DNA of 64,000 nucleotides from Massilia sp. 9096 (GCF_000745265.1 NZ_JQNN01000001.1:1674001-1738000); one strand, 5' to 3'; shown: positions 17,454-26,861, numbered from the stretch's first letter. Numbers and translations are program-made. The notes: generated from the sequence alone by a model not told the origin.

Positions 17454-18056
17454 TCACACCCCGATCAGCACAATCATTTGGTTGACGACATTGCCGCCGC
17501 GCGCGCCGTGGATGCGCGCGGTGATCACGTAGTGCACTTGCGGCGAATCGGCGAATTGCGGCGCGTCCGCGGCCAGGCTGGCGCCGAGCGGGACCGAGTT
17601 GCCAAGCTGCGCGGTGTTGGCCGAGGTCATCATGCAGCTGTTGCCCTTGTCGTCGTAGCGCAGTTCCTGGGCGCACATGCGGTGGATGACGAAATCGACC
17701 TGGTTCTTGTCCGGGTCGGCGGGATCGGTCACGGTGATCGCGTTGTTCCAGAAGGCCGCGTCGCGCACGCCGCGCGTGGTGTCCAGCTTGGCTTCGTAGC
17801 CATGCGGCGCGTCGCTGCTGTTGAGCGCGCCCTTGTTGCCGGCGGCCGTGGTGCTGAGGTACTGGAAGCCCACATGCAAGCCATAATCGACCGCGCGCGC
17901 CATGGTGGCGTTGTAGGCCAGGTTACCGGTACTCAGCTCGCTCGAGTGCGTGGCGCGCAGCATGTAGATACCGGTGATCATCATCACCAGCAGGATGATG
18001 AGCATCACCGGCAGCGCCATGCCGGCCTGGCGCAGGGTCGTGGTCGAACGCGCCAT
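17454..18056 (-). CDS. pilX: Minor pilin-associated protein PilX
   Basis: This 200-residue protein has a short basic leader and one N-terminal hydrophobic helix (GMALPVMLIILLVMMITGIY), followed by the THSSELSTGNLAYN segment typical of PilX. Unlike most pilins it has no Glu at position 5 after the cleavage glycine. It ends with a hydrophobic strand NQMIVLIGV. Together with PilV, PilW, FimT and PilE it forms the priming complex that carries PilY1 to the pilus tip. Its ATG overlaps the pilW stop codon by one base (TGATG), so translation is probably coupled. Confidence 0.88.
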   Translation of the reverse strand: MARSTTTLRQAGMALPVMLIILLVMMITGIYMLRATHSSELSTGNLAYNATMARAVDYGLHVGFQYLSTTAAGNKGALNSSDAPHGYEAKLDTTRGVRDAAFWNNAITVTDPADPDKNQVDFVIHRMCAQELRYDDKGNSCMMTSANTAQLGNSVPLGASLAADAPQFADSPQVHYVITARIHGARGGNVVNQMIVLIGV

Positions 18057-19219
18057 CACGGCCTCCATCCAAAGTTGCGCAGCGGGACGATGGTCTCGAA
18101 CACGCGGTAGCGGTAGCAGCGCCAGTCGACGCTGTTGCCGGCGACAGCGACGTTGACAGTCACCGGGATCGCGGCCGCGTTGCCGCTGGCGGAAGCGAAC
18201 ACGACCGGCAAGGCGGTGGTCGCGGTGCAGACGCCGCCGCTGCCGGCTATTTCCGGCGCCTTGCTGCGCGCGACCACGGCGATGCGCACCGCGGCGATGC
18301 GCGCATAATCGCCGGCGGTGCCGACCACGCTGTCGCCGTCCGCGCTGATCATGCTGGACGACCATTGGGTGACGCTCATCCCGCTGGCCGGCGTGAACGC
18401 CGCTCCGGCACGCGTGTCGAAGCCGTACTGGGCCTTGATCGAGACGATGTTGTCGGCCACCGAAGCCGGCGTTTGCCCGCTGCCGGGTACGTCGGTGGCG
18501 CTGAGCTTGAGCACGCCGGTGTCGACCGACCATGTGTGAAAGCCCAACGAGCTGGACGGGCCGAGATCGAACACCCGGGTCGCGCCGGCAGGGGCAGCGA
18601 TGCCCAGCTGGCCGCTGTTGAACGGATAGTCTGCGCCCGTGTCGAACTGCACGGACTTGGTCGGCAGCAGGTTCGGGTCCACCGAAAGCTGCGCCAGCGC
18701 GCACTGCCCACCCGACTGCTCCGGGGCGACCACGATCACGTCGCCCTTGCCGAAGCCGAACGGTACCCGGTCGATGGAAAGGCTGGTGGCGCCCGCATAG
18801 GTGTCGACGGTGCGCACGCTGCCGGTGCCGCCCATCGAGCTGCCGGCATAGAACGAGATCCGGTCCGGGTCCTGGCCGTTCGATTCGATGATCACCGGCG
18901 CCAGCGGATGCACGGTGGCGCTCCCGCGCAATGCCGTCGCCAGCGTATAGCCGGCGCCGGCGCTCAGGACGGTGTCGCAGCCGGTCAGGATCGGGTCATT
19001 CAGGCCAAACCCGGCCTGGCCGGCGTCGCGGCTCATCGAGAACAGCGCCACCATGCCGTTCTGCATGGCGTCGGAACCGCCGACCTCGGCGCGCTGCGCC
19101 TGCTCTGAACCGGACATCAGGCGCACCGCGAACAGCAGCGCGATCAGGCCGATCACGATGCTGACCAGGAGTTCGACCAGCGAGAATCCGCGCCGGCGCA
19201 AGGCGGAACGTGTCTTCAT
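18056..19219 (-). CDS. pilW: Minor pilin PilW
   Basis: This 387-residue prepilin has a basic leader ending at Gly (RRRGFSLVELLVSIVIGLIAL), with Glu at mature position 5, a PilD prepilin-peptidase site and the usual membrane helix. The long globular C-terminal part is cysteine-poor but has a pair near the end (GGVCTATTAL and WRCYRYRVFE). It is inserted in the inner membrane and then in the pilus priming complex. Its start overlaps the pilV stop by four bases (ATGA). Confidence 0.9.
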   Translation of the reverse strand: MKTRSALRRRGFSLVELLVSIVIGLIALLFAVRLMSGSEQAQRAEVGGSDAMQNGMVALFSMSRDAGQAGFGLNDPILTGCDTVLSAGAGYTLATALRGSATVHPLAPVIIESNGQDPDRISFYAGSSMGGTGSVRTVDTYAGATSLSIDRVPFGFGKGDVIVVAPEQSGGQCALAQLSVDPNLLPTKSVQFDTGADYPFNSGQLGIAAPAGATRVFDLGPSSSLGFHTWSVDTGVLKLSATDVPGSGQTPASVADNIVSIKAQYGFDTRAGAAFTPASGMSVTQWSSSMISADGDSVVGTAGDYARIAAVRIAVVARSKAPEIAGSGGVCTATTALPVVFASASGNAAAIPVTVNVAVAGNSVDWRCYRYRVFETIVPLRNFGWRP

Positions 19220-19641
19220 GTCGATTGTGCGATGTAGGCCGAGACGCGGTGGCTGGCCGGCGCAGTGCCCGCCTTGCGCGTCCAGCCGATGGTGATCACG
19301 ACCTGCATGCCGTTGGTGTTCGCGGCAGGGGCGACCGTCACGGCGATCTTCGCGTTGGGGATATGCGAGCGGGTCTCGTTATACCAGGGCAGCAGGCGCG
19401 CGCCCGGCGTCGCGCCGGCCGCCAGCGCGTAGGAGGTCAAATTGGCCTGGTCGGTCGTCATCAAACCGACCAGCTTTTCGGCCGCCATGGTCGCTTCGGC
19501 GCGCAGGCCGGCGTCGGCCAGCGCCGTGTACGAGCGCGCCTGCATGCCGATCGTGCCGAGCAGGCCGAGCGCGAGGATGACGATCGCCACCATGGCCTCG
19601 ACCAGCGCGATGCCGTGCTGCGGACGGGGCGCGCGCATCAT
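19216..19641 (-). CDS. pilV: Minor pilin PilV
   Basis: This 141-residue prepilin has the cleavage region QHGIALVEAMVAIVILALGLLG, split across residues 8-29, with Glu at mature position 5. The segment GMQARSYTALADAGLRAEATMAAEKL is the conserved PilV continuation. The start at 19641 overlaps the upstream fimT stop codon as ATGA; a second ATG at 19638 is possible. It works with the other minor pilins to start type IV pilus assembly. Confidence 0.88.
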   Translation of the reverse strand: MMRAPRPQHGIALVEAMVAIVILALGLLGTIGMQARSYTALADAGLRAEATMAAEKLVGLMTTDQANLTSYALAAGATPGARLLPWYNETRSHIPNAKIAVTVAPAANTNGMQVVITIGWTRKAGTAPASHRVSAYIAQST

Positions 19642-20246
19642 GGACACCTGCGCGGGTTGGCGCCGCTCGCGGCCGGATCGCAGCGGCTGGCCACGCCGGC
19701 CAGCGTCATGCCGACCGCCGTCGGGGCGAACGCCGCGCTGTGCGCCGCCGGCGCCAGCGTGATGCGGTTGATCTGGGGCGAGACCGTGGTGTCGATCCAG
19801 CCGAGCGGCGTGAAGTACGCGCTGGTCTCGCCGGCCGGGTCGATGCTCACTTTGACGGCGCCGGCGGCGGGCAGCGCTGCGCCGCCGCGCGCCACCGACG
19901 TGACCGGACGCCCGAACGGATCCTTGACCGCCGTGGTGGCCGTGGACCAGGCGCCATTGCTGTCGTCGCAGCGCGTCTGCGAGGTCGAGAAGCACACATC
20001 CACCTGCCACTCCATCTGGCCGCTGGTCGCGTTCTTGCTCAGCACGAAACGGCTGGCGCTGTTGTGCTCGATGGCCATGGTGCGCGCCAGCGCCAGCCCG
20101 TCCATGTAATAACCAGCCGCCGCCTGGGCGCGGCGCGCCAGCAGCCAGGTCGTCATGCTGGGGTAGCCGACTGCTGCCAGGATGCCGATGATCGCCATCA
20201 CCACCGCCGCTTCGATCAGCGTAAAACCGGCCGCGCGCGCGCGCAT
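19638..20246 (-). CDS. fimT: GspH/FimT-family minor pseudopilin
   Basis: This 202-residue prepilin has a short leader and the motif AGFTLIEAAVVMAIIGILAAVGYP, split over residues 6-29. The globular domain shows the GspH/FimT pattern: LARTMAIEHNSASRFVL, the paired cysteines CFSTSQTRC and a conserved DPFGRPV. The ATG at 20246 gives a normal 6-residue leader; an upstream in-frame ATG at 20288 would lengthen it by 14 residues and overlap pilE. FimU is an equally possible name. It is the second gene of the pilus operon. Confidence 0.87.
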   Translation of the reverse strand: MRARAAGFTLIEAAVVMAIIGILAAVGYPSMTTWLLARRAQAAAGYYMDGLALARTMAIEHNSASRFVLSKNATSGQMEWQVDVCFSTSQTRCDDSNGAWSTATTAVKDPFGRPVTSVARGGAALPAAGAVKVSIDPAGETSAYFTPLGWIDTTVSPQINRITLAPAAHSAAFAPTAVGMTLAGVASRCDPAASGANPRRCP

Positions 20247-20251
20247 GTGGC

Positions 20252-20698
20252 TCACTGGACGCACTGCCCGCCCTTCCGGTCGACCCAACAGCTGGCCGGG
20301 ATCGCGCCATAGCCGGCCGGCGCGGCGGTGGTCGCACGCGTGCCGCCCTGGTCGATGGTGTAGGTAAACCCTGCAGTCGCGCCCCGGCCGGTGGCGACGA
20401 TGGTGTAGGCCGAGTCGGTCGCGCCGGCGGCCAGCGTGAAGGTGAAATTGGCGCTGTCGGGCGGCAGGCGGCGCGGATGCGTGGCGTCGACCGTGTCCAG
20501 GCCGACGTAGGTATGGTTGTTATTCCAGTACTCCTCGGCCGTGGTCTGGGCCGCCCCCAAGGCCGAGAACGCCTCGACCAGGCGCGAGCGCGTCACATAG
20601 CCGCCGTAGGCCGGGACGGCCACCGCCGTCAGGATACCGATGATGGCTACCACGGCCAGCAGTTCGATCAGCGAGAAGCCGGCAACTTGCTGTTTCAT
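20252..20698 (-). CDS. pilE: Type IV pilin-like protein PilE
   Basis: This 148-residue prepilin starts MKQQVAGFSLIELLAVVAIIG, a class a type IV pilin leader with Glu at mature position 5. It has the pilin alpha-helix (YVTRSRLVEAFSALGAAQ) and a C-terminal cysteine pair (ASCWVDRKGGQC) that would close the D-region. A Shine-Dalgarno GAAGGACAG lies before the ATG at 20698. It is the first gene of the operon pilE-fimT-pilV-pilW-pilX-pilY1, with the promoter in the AT-rich region up to about 20990. The order suggests a minor pilin of the priming complex rather than the major subunit. Confidence 0.88.
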   Translation of the reverse strand: MKQQVAGFSLIELLAVVAIIGILTAVAVPAYGGYVTRSRLVEAFSALGAAQTTAEEYWNNNHTYVGLDTVDATHPRRLPPDSANFTFTLAAGATDSAYTIVATGRGATAGFTYTIDQGGTRATTAAPAGYGAIPASCWVDRKGGQCVQ

Positions 20699-20996
20699 TA
20701 TGATCTGTCCTTCCACACATTCGGGCAAAAAAGATTTCCGCACGTCAATATTATCGCAAATCTTCAACTTTGGGTCATGAAAAAGCACCCGTGATCTTGC
20801 GCTGATCCAGGTTATGGCCTCAGCTGTTGCGTTAACGCGGCGCATTTTTCACAAGATTTCACGTTTGCCCATACGAAGTTGCCCATCCATTACTAAACAA
20901 TGACGTGCGTTTGTGCTTCTATTGCCTAGAACAAAAGTTTCACGCTATGTTTCATGAAATGAATGAAAACCGGCGCGGCCGGTCCCCAGGAGATCC
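20699..20996. other. Divergent promoter region between the pilus operon and the GH92 pair
   Basis: These 298 bases are far AT-richer than the flanks and carry no credible gene. They must hold the divergent promoters of pilE (minus strand) and the first mannosidase (plus strand). I see AT-rich candidate -10 elements, such as GATAAT on the minus strand near 20750, but no convincing complete promoter or operator. Confidence 0.5.
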
Positions 20997-23336
20997 ATGC
21001 GACATCCACTCAAGTTCAGCGCCGGCGCCCTGCTGGCCGCCCTCGTCTGCAGCAGCGCAGCCCATGCCCAGAGCGGCGCCGCCAAGGGCGCGCACACCGA
21101 TAACGTCAACGTATTCGTCGGCACCGGCGGCGACGGCCATACCTTTCCCGGCGCCACGGTCCCGTTCGGCATGGTCCAGCTTAGCCCCGACACCCAGCAG
21201 CGCCACTTCAAGCAGGGCTATCCCTGGGCCGCCGGCTACCGCTACGAGGACGATTCGATCCTCGGCTTCACCCACACCCACTTTTCCGGCGCCGGCCACT
21301 CGGACCTGGGCGACATCCTCCTGATGCCGACCAGCGGCGAGCTCAAGCTCGAACCGGGCTACCCGGAGCGGTCGTTCTCCGGCTACCGCTCGCGCTTCTC
21401 GCACAAGGACGAGCATGCCGAGCCGGGCTACTACGCCGTGAAGCTGCTCGACAACGACGTCGACGTCGAACTGACCACGAGCGAGCGGGTCGGCCTGCAC
21501 CGCTACCGCTTCAAGGCCGGCGCGACGCCGAAGGTGGTGCTCGACCTGCGCTCCTCGATCTACGACTGGAGCGGCAAGAACCTGTGGGCGCGCATGCGCC
21601 TGCGTGGGTCGGACACCATCACCGGCATGCGCGAGACGCGCGGTTGGGCCCCGGGCCGCCAGCTGTTCTTCGCGATCCGGTTCTCGCGCCCGATCAAGCG
21701 CCACCAGCTGCTCAACCGCGAGGAAGGCGTCGAATACAAGGGCTTCGCCGCCCCCGGCAAGACCGCCTTCGACAAGGCGCAGGTGGAAGGCAAGATGCTC
21801 GAGGCCGGCCTCGAATTCGACGGCGCCGACAACGCGCCGCTGCTGGTCAAGGTCGCGATCTCCGGCGTCAGCGAGGCGGGCGCACTGGCCAACCTGGCCG
21901 AGATGCCGGGCTGGGACTTCGACGCCGCGCGCGCGCACGCGCACGAGGCCTGGGAAAAGGCGCTGGGCGCGGTCGACGTCGACGCCCCGGCGCCGATGAA
22001 GCGCGAGGTCTACACCGCGCTGTACCACTCGATGATCTCGCCCAGCCTGTTCATGGACCTCGACGGCCAGTACCGCGGCCCCGACCACGAGGTGCACCTG
22101 GCCAAGGGCTTCCGCTTCCACTCGAGCTACTCGCTGTGGGACACCTACCGCGCGCTGCAGCCCTTGATGACCATCATCCAGCCCGAGCAGCGCAACGCCG
22201 ACATCGTGCGCTCGCTGATCGAATCGCAGAAGGAAAGCCCGTGGGGCATTCTGCCGGTATGGCAGTTCGCCGGCATCGAGACCTGGTGCATGATCGGCTA
22301 CCACGCGGTGCCTATCATCGCCGACGCCTATATGAAAGGCATCAAGGGCTTCGACGCCGACGAGGCGCTGCGCGCGATGACCGCCAGCGCGGAATACGGT
22401 CCCTACGGCGGGCTCGACTACTATATGAAGTTGGGTTACGTGCCGAGCGACCTCGAGCCCGAAGCCGCGTCCAAGACCGTCGAATACGCGTTCGATGACT
22501 GGACCATCGCGCGCATGGCCGAGAAGATGGGCCGCAAGGACGTGGCCGAGCGCTACTACAAGCGTTCGCTCAACTACCGCAACGTGTTCGACACCAAGAC
22601 CGGCTTCGTGCGCGCGAAGAAGTCCGACGGTCAGTTCCGCGAACCGTTCGATCCGCTCGCGGCCAACTACGGCAGCGACTACACCGAAGGCAGCGCCTGG
22701 CAGTATTCGTGGTACTCGCCGCAGGACAACGCGGGCCTGATCAAGATGCTGGGCGGGGACGCCGGCCTGATCTCGAAGATCGACCAGGAGTTCGACGCCA
22801 AGGTGGATCCGGAAGTGTACGCCCACGTCGAGGACATCTCCGGCCTGATCGGCAACTACGCGCACGGCAACGAGCCCTCGCACCACGTGGCCTACCTGTA
22901 CAACTTCGCCGGCGCGCCGTACAAGACCCAGGGCCGCCTGAACCAGATCGTCGCCAGCCAGTATGCCGACAAGCCGGACGGCCTGTCGGGCAACGACGAC
23001 CTGGGCCAGATGTCGGCCTGGCTGGTGTTCACCTCGCTCGGCTTCTATCCGGTCGCCCCGGCCAGCAACGAGTACGTGATCGGCCGTCCCTTCGTCGAAC
23101 GCGCCACGCTGAACCTGCCCAACGGCCACCATTTCACGGTGCGCGCCAGGAACTTCAGCCCCGACAACGGCTACGTCGGCAGCGTGACGCTCAACGGCAA
23201 GCCCTTGAGCCGCAGTTTCATCCGCCATCAGGAGATCATGGCCGGCGGCGAGCTGGTGTTCACCATGCAAGCCACGCCGAACACCAACTGGGGCAAGGCG
23301 CCGGCCGATCGTCCCTACACGCAGACGGCTTACTGA
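20997..23336 (+). CDS. GH92 family alpha-mannosidase, NEP/GNDD type
   Basis: This 779-residue secreted glycoside hydrolase has a signal peptide at 1-24 (ending AHAQ). The GH92 signature regions are all present: VFVGTGGDGHTFPGATVPFGM at the start of the N-terminal beta domain, WDTYRALQPL, the EGSAWQYSW motif around Glu564 (probable general acid), HGNEPSHH at about 623-630 and GNDDLGQMSAW with Asp667/668. Family members are calcium-dependent, inverting exo-alpha-mannosidases that trim mannose from N-glycans or yeast mannan. The linkage specificity cannot be read. Its TGA overlaps the ATG of a second GH92 gene, so the two are translated together. No SusC/D-like transporter is adjacent. Confidence 0.92.
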   Translation: MRHPLKFSAGALLAALVCSSAAHAQSGAAKGAHTDNVNVFVGTGGDGHTFPGATVPFGMVQLSPDTQQRHFKQGYPWAAGYRYEDDSILGFTHTHFSGAGHSDLGDILLMPTSGELKLEPGYPERSFSGYRSRFSHKDEHAEPGYYAVKLLDNDVDVELTTSERVGLHRYRFKAGATPKVVLDLRSSIYDWSGKNLWARMRLRGSDTITGMRETRGWAPGRQLFFAIRFSRPIKRHQLLNREEGVEYKGFAAPGKTAFDKAQVEGKMLEAGLEFDGADNAPLLVKVAISGVSEAGALANLAEMPGWDFDAARAHAHEAWEKALGAVDVDAPAPMKREVYTALYHSMISPSLFMDLDGQYRGPDHEVHLAKGFRFHSSYSLWDTYRALQPLMTIIQPEQRNADIVRSLIESQKESPWGILPVWQFAGIETWCMIGYHAVPIIADAYMKGIKGFDADEALRAMTASAEYGPYGGLDYYMKLGYVPSDLEPEAASKTVEYAFDDWTIARMAEKMGRKDVAERYYKRSLNYRNVFDTKTGFVRAKKSDGQFREPFDPLAANYGSDYTEGSAWQYSWYSPQDNAGLIKMLGGDAGLISKIDQEFDAKVDPEVYAHVEDISGLIGNYAHGNEPSHHVAYLYNFAGAPYKTQGRLNQIVASQYADKPDGLSGNDDLGQMSAWLVFTSLGFYPVAPASNEYVIGRPFVERATLNLPNGHHFTVRARNFSPDNGYVGSVTLNGKPLSRSFIRHQEIMAGGELVFTMQATPNTNWGKAPADRPYTQTAY

Positions 23337-25681
23337 TGCGCGCCGCCCTTCTCCTGTCGGCCGCCCTCGCGTGCGCGTGCGCGCATGCGCAGGCGCCGCT
23401 CGACCTGGTGAACCCGCTGATGGGCACGGATAGCAAGCCCGAGCTCTCGAACGGCAACACCTACCCGACCATCGCCGTCCCCTGGGGCATGAACTACTGG
23501 ACGCCGCAGACCGGCAAGATCGGCAACGGCTGGGCCTACCAGTACTCGGCCGACAAGCTGCGCGGCTTCAAGCAGACGCACCAGCCGTCGCCGTGGATGA
23601 ACGACTACGGCCAGTTTTCGATTATGCCGGTCACCGGCAAGAAGCGCTTCACGGAGGACGCACGCGCCAGCTGGTACTCGCACAAGGCCGAGGTCGCGCG
23701 CCCCGACTACTACAAGGTCTACCTGGCCGACAGTGACGTCACCACCGAACTCACGGCCAGCGAGCGCGCGGCCCAGTTCCGCTTCACCTTCCCCAAAAGC
23801 GACCAATCCTGGGTCGTGATCGACGCCTATGACCGCGGCTCCTACGTCAAGGTGCTGCCGGGACGCCGGCGCGTGGTCGGCTATTCGACCCGCTACGCGC
23901 GCGGACCGCTGCCGAAGAACTTCAAGAACTGGTTCGTGGTGGAGTTCGACAAGCCACTGGCCAGCGCCGAGCTGTTCGACGGCGACAGCATCGTCGAGGG
24001 CAACGCGGTCGGCCAAGGCATCGATGCCGGCCACGAACTGCTGGCCGGGCACATGGGCGCCATCGTCGGCTTCGCCACCGCGGCGGGCGAGCAGGTGCAC
24101 ATGCGCGTGGCCTCATCCTTCATCAGTCTCGAGCAGGCCGAGCGCAACCTCGATCGCGAGATCGGCAAGGACGATTTCGAGGCCACCCGCGCCAAGGCGG
24201 CCAAGCGCTGGAACGATACCCTGGGCCGCGTCGAAGTTGCCGGCGGCAAGATGGATGCCATGCTGGACCAGCGGCGCACCTTCTATTCGAGCCTGTACCG
24301 CATGGTGCTGTTCCCGAACAAGCTGTACGAGCTCGACGCCGACGGCAAGCCGGTCCACTGGAGTCCATACAACGGCCAGACGCTGCCCGGCACGATGTTC
24401 GCGGGGACCGGTTTCTGGGACACCTTCCGCGCGCTGTACCCGTTCCTGAACCTGATGTACCCGTCGATCAACCGCGAGATGCAGGAAGGCCTGGTCAACG
24501 ACTTCAAGGAAGGCGGCTGGCTGCCCGAGTGGTCCAGCCCCGGCTATGCCAACGTCATGATCGGGAATAACTCAGCCTCGGTCGTCGCCGAAGCCTACCT
24601 GAAAGGCTTGCGCGGCTACGACGTCGACACGCTGTGGCAGGCGCTGGTGCACGGGGCGAATCACGCCGGGCCGATGGAAGCGGTCGGGCGCGCCGGGGTC
24701 GACTATTACAATACGCTGGGCTACGTGCCGTATGACGCCGGCATCAACGAGAGCGCTGCGCGCACGCTGGAATACGCGTACGACGACTTCGCGATCTACC
24801 AGCTCGGCAAGGCGCTGAACCGGCCGGCGGCGGAGATCGAACCGTATGCGCGCCGCGCGCTGAATTACCAGAACCTGTTCGATCCGTCGACGGGTCTGAT
24901 GCGCGGCAAGAACAAGGATGGCAGTTTCCAGAAGCCGTTCAACCCGTTCAAGTGGGGCGACGCCTTCACCGAAGGGAACAGCTGGCACTACACCTGGGCC
25001 GTGTTCCACGACGTCGCCGGCCTGATGCGGCTGATGGGCGGGCGCAAGGCCTTCGAGGACAAGCTCGACACCGTGTTCACGCTGCCGCCGACGTTCGACG
25101 AGAGCTATTACGGCGAGGTGATCCACGAGATCCGCGAGATGCAGATCGCCGGCATGGGCCAGTACGCGCACGGCAACCAGCCGATCCAGCACATGATCTA
25201 CCTGTACGACTGGGCCGGCGCGCCGTGGAAGGCGCAGTACTGGACGCGCGAAGTGATGAACCGCCTGTACCGAGCGACCCCGGACGGCTATTGCGGCGAC
25301 GAAGACAATGGCCAGACCTCGGCCTGGTACGTGTTCTCGGCGCTGGGCTTTTATCCGGTCACGCCCGCCGTCGGCCAGTACGCGCTGGGCGCCCCGTTGT
25401 TCCCGCTGGCGCGCCTGCACCTCGAAAACGGCCGCACGGTCGACATCCGTGCGCCCGGCGTGAGCGACGCGCGCCGCTACGTCGACCGCCTGCGGGTCGA
25501 TGGCGCGGCGCTGGATCGCAACTGGATCGGCCACGATGCATTGCTGCGCGGCGCCAAGCTGGAGTTCGACATGGCAGACAAGCCAAACACGAAACGCGGC
25601 ACCCTCGAGTCGAGTACGCCGTATTCGTTCTCGCTCGATCCGCAGGCGCCGGGCTTCGTGCGCGCGACCGCCAGCCACTGA
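23336..25681 (+). CDS. GH92 family alpha-mannosidase, NQP/GDED type
   Basis: This 781-residue secreted GH92 enzyme has a signal peptide at 1-19 (ACAHAQ). It keeps the family landmarks: DLVNPLMGTDSKPELSNGNTYP in two steps, GTGFWDTFRALYPF, EGNSWHYTW with Glu546, HGNQPIQHM at about 612-620 and GDEDNGQTSAW near 655. Compared with its upstream neighbour, two active-site motifs differ (NQPIQHM for NEPSHH, GDEDNGQ for GNDDLGQ), so it belongs to another GH92 subgroup and probably prefers a different alpha-mannoside linkage. It starts at the TGATG overlap with the first gene. The unit ends at a GC hairpin just downstream. Confidence 0.92.
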   Translation: MRAALLLSAALACACAHAQAPLDLVNPLMGTDSKPELSNGNTYPTIAVPWGMNYWTPQTGKIGNGWAYQYSADKLRGFKQTHQPSPWMNDYGQFSIMPVTGKKRFTEDARASWYSHKAEVARPDYYKVYLADSDVTTELTASERAAQFRFTFPKSDQSWVVIDAYDRGSYVKVLPGRRRVVGYSTRYARGPLPKNFKNWFVVEFDKPLASAELFDGDSIVEGNAVGQGIDAGHELLAGHMGAIVGFATAAGEQVHMRVASSFISLEQAERNLDREIGKDDFEATRAKAAKRWNDTLGRVEVAGGKMDAMLDQRRTFYSSLYRMVLFPNKLYELDADGKPVHWSPYNGQTLPGTMFAGTGFWDTFRALYPFLNLMYPSINREMQEGLVNDFKEGGWLPEWSSPGYANVMIGNNSASVVAEAYLKGLRGYDVDTLWQALVHGANHAGPMEAVGRAGVDYYNTLGYVPYDAGINESAARTLEYAYDDFAIYQLGKALNRPAAEIEPYARRALNYQNLFDPSTGLMRGKNKDGSFQKPFNPFKWGDAFTEGNSWHYTWAVFHDVAGLMRLMGGRKAFEDKLDTVFTLPPTFDESYYGEVIHEIREMQIAGMGQYAHGNQPIQHMIYLYDWAGAPWKAQYWTREVMNRLYRATPDGYCGDEDNGQTSAWYVFSALGFYPVTPAVGQYALGAPLFPLARLHLENGRTVDIRAPGVSDARRYVDRLRVDGAALDRNWIGHDALLRGAKLEFDMADKPNTKRGTLESSTPYSFSLDPQAPGFVRATASH

Positions 25682-25685
25682 GTCG

Positions 25686-25711
25686 GCCTGCCGGGAACGC
25701 CCCCGGCAGGC
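25686..25711 (+). terminator. GC-rich hairpin after the GH92 pair
   Basis: The perfect 10-bp stem GCCTGCCGGG / CCCGGCAGGC has a 6-base loop and begins 4 bases after the second mannosidase gene. It has no T-tract, so it may act as a weak terminator or mRNA-stabilising hairpin between two convergent genes. Confidence 0.5.
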
Positions 25712-25732
25712 GGCGCGCGCCCTGAGGGCAAC

Positions 25733-26104
25733 TCAGGAGGCCTGGCGCGTGCGCGCGTGGCCCTTGCCGGGCCGCACCCGCATCGGCGCACGCGCCGCCT
25801 GGTTGCGCACCTGGGTCAGCTCGCCGTCGAACGGCCGCATGTCCGGATCGATTTCGAGCGGCGCCGGCGCGCCCTGGCCGCCGTCGAGGAAGCGGGCGAC
25901 GGCGAGCTTGACGATGGAGCGGTTGCTCAGCTCGGCCTGCAGCCTGAGCTTGCGGTTGAAATAAAGGTAGGTGCTCGTCATGCCCTCGGGCGTGCTGATC
26001 TCGACCTTTTTCGGCAACGAAAAGCCGTAGCGGCCGGTGGCCCACAGCGTCACGAGACAGAGCCCGATGCCGGGCGCCATGAAAGTGAAGTTCATGGTCT
26101 GCAT
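25733..26104 (-). CDS. Hypothetical protein with N-terminal hydrophobic segment
   Basis: This is a protein of about 123 residues that I do not recognise. A single hydrophobic stretch (FTFMAPGIGLCLVTLWATG) lies near the N-terminus, followed by a polar region with YLYFNRKLRLQAEL and a basic, Arg/Ala-rich tail. It could be a bitopic inner-membrane protein with most of its mass on one side. The ATG at 26104 is preferred because GGGGATAGG lies just before it; starts at 26122 and 26095 are possible. It converges with the mannosidase operon and is divergent from the iron exporter genes. Confidence 0.55.
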   Translation of the reverse strand: MQTMNFTFMAPGIGLCLVTLWATGRYGFSLPKKVEISTPEGMTSTYLYFNRKLRLQAELSNRSIVKLAVARFLDGGQGAPAPLEIDPDMRPFDGELTQVRNQAARAPMRVRPGKGHARTRQAS

Positions 26105-26228
26105 CCTATCCCCCAGCCGCACTGTGTACGCGTCGAATTTGTTTCATGGCGTTACGGCTGGAATATTCGTTTCCCTACCTCAAAGACAACCCTTATCATG
26201 TCGCCATCTTTGATTTGGGAGATTTGAT

Positions 26229-26861
26229 TTGACACAAGCTTTCCGCTTGAGCGCGCGCCAACTCGCCTCGAGTTTTGCCGGGCCTTTCGACTTCGACGTC
26301 GAAGCCGGCGCCTGCATCGTGATCCAGGGCTCGTCCGGCGCCGGAAAAAGCGTGCTGCTGCGCATGCTCGCCGACCTCGACCCGCACAGCGGCCAGGCCC
26401 TGCTCGACGGCCAGCCGGCCCAGGCGATGACCGCCCCGGCCTGGCGCGCGCGCGTGCTCTACCAGGCCGCCGAGCCGGCCTGGTGGGAAGCCAGCCCGGG
26501 CGCCCACTTCGACGGCGCCCAGCTGGAATGGGCGTCGAACCAGCTGGCGGCGCTCGGCCTGCGCCCCGACATCCTCGACGACGAGCTCCAGCACCTGTCG
26601 ACCGGCGAACGCCAGCGCCTGGCCCTGCTGCGCTCGCTGGCGCGCAAACCGCAGGTGCTGCTGCTGGACGAGCCGACCGCCGCGCTCGATCCCGATGGCG
26701 TGGCGCGGGTCGAAGCGATGCTGGCCGCCTGCCGCGCCGAGGGTCTGACGATCATCATGGTGAGCCACTCGCCCGAACAGGCGCGGCGCATCGCCACCCG
26801 CGTCTGGCGCGTGGAAGGCGGCAAGCTGGCCGACGTCACCGGACACGGGGAGGGGGCATGA
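26229..26861 (+). CDS. fetA: ABC transporter ATPase, FetA-like (iron exporter)
   Basis: This 210-residue cytoplasmic ATPase has Walker A GSSGAGKS at 34-41, the signature LSTGERQRLAL, Walker B VLLLDEPTAALD and the switch His in VSHSPEQ. Its short length and its pairing with a FetB-type permease identify the FetAB (YbbL/YbbM) family, which exports iron and protects against peroxide stress in E. coli. The start is a TTG at 26229, supported by GGGAG at 26217-26221; no suitable ATG exists. The stop overlaps the next gene's start by four bases (ATGA). Confidence 0.82.
   Translation: MTQAFRLSARQLASSFAGPFDFDVEAGACIVIQGSSGAGKSVLLRMLADLDPHSGQALLDGQPAQAMTAPAWRARVLYQAAEPAWWEASPGAHFDGAQLEWASNQLAALGLRPDILDDELQHLSTGERQRLALLRSLARKPQVLLLDEPTAALDPDGVARVEAMLAACRAEGLTIIMVSHSPEQARRIATRVWRVEGGKLADVTGHGEGA

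Noticed and set aside
24971..25200. The thought that the NQP variant in the second GH92 enzyme marks loss of the general acid, as in mannose-phosphate-specific relatives.
   Set aside because: By spacing the likely acid is the Glu in EGNSWHYTW, which is intact; NQPIQHM looks like a normal subgroup variant.
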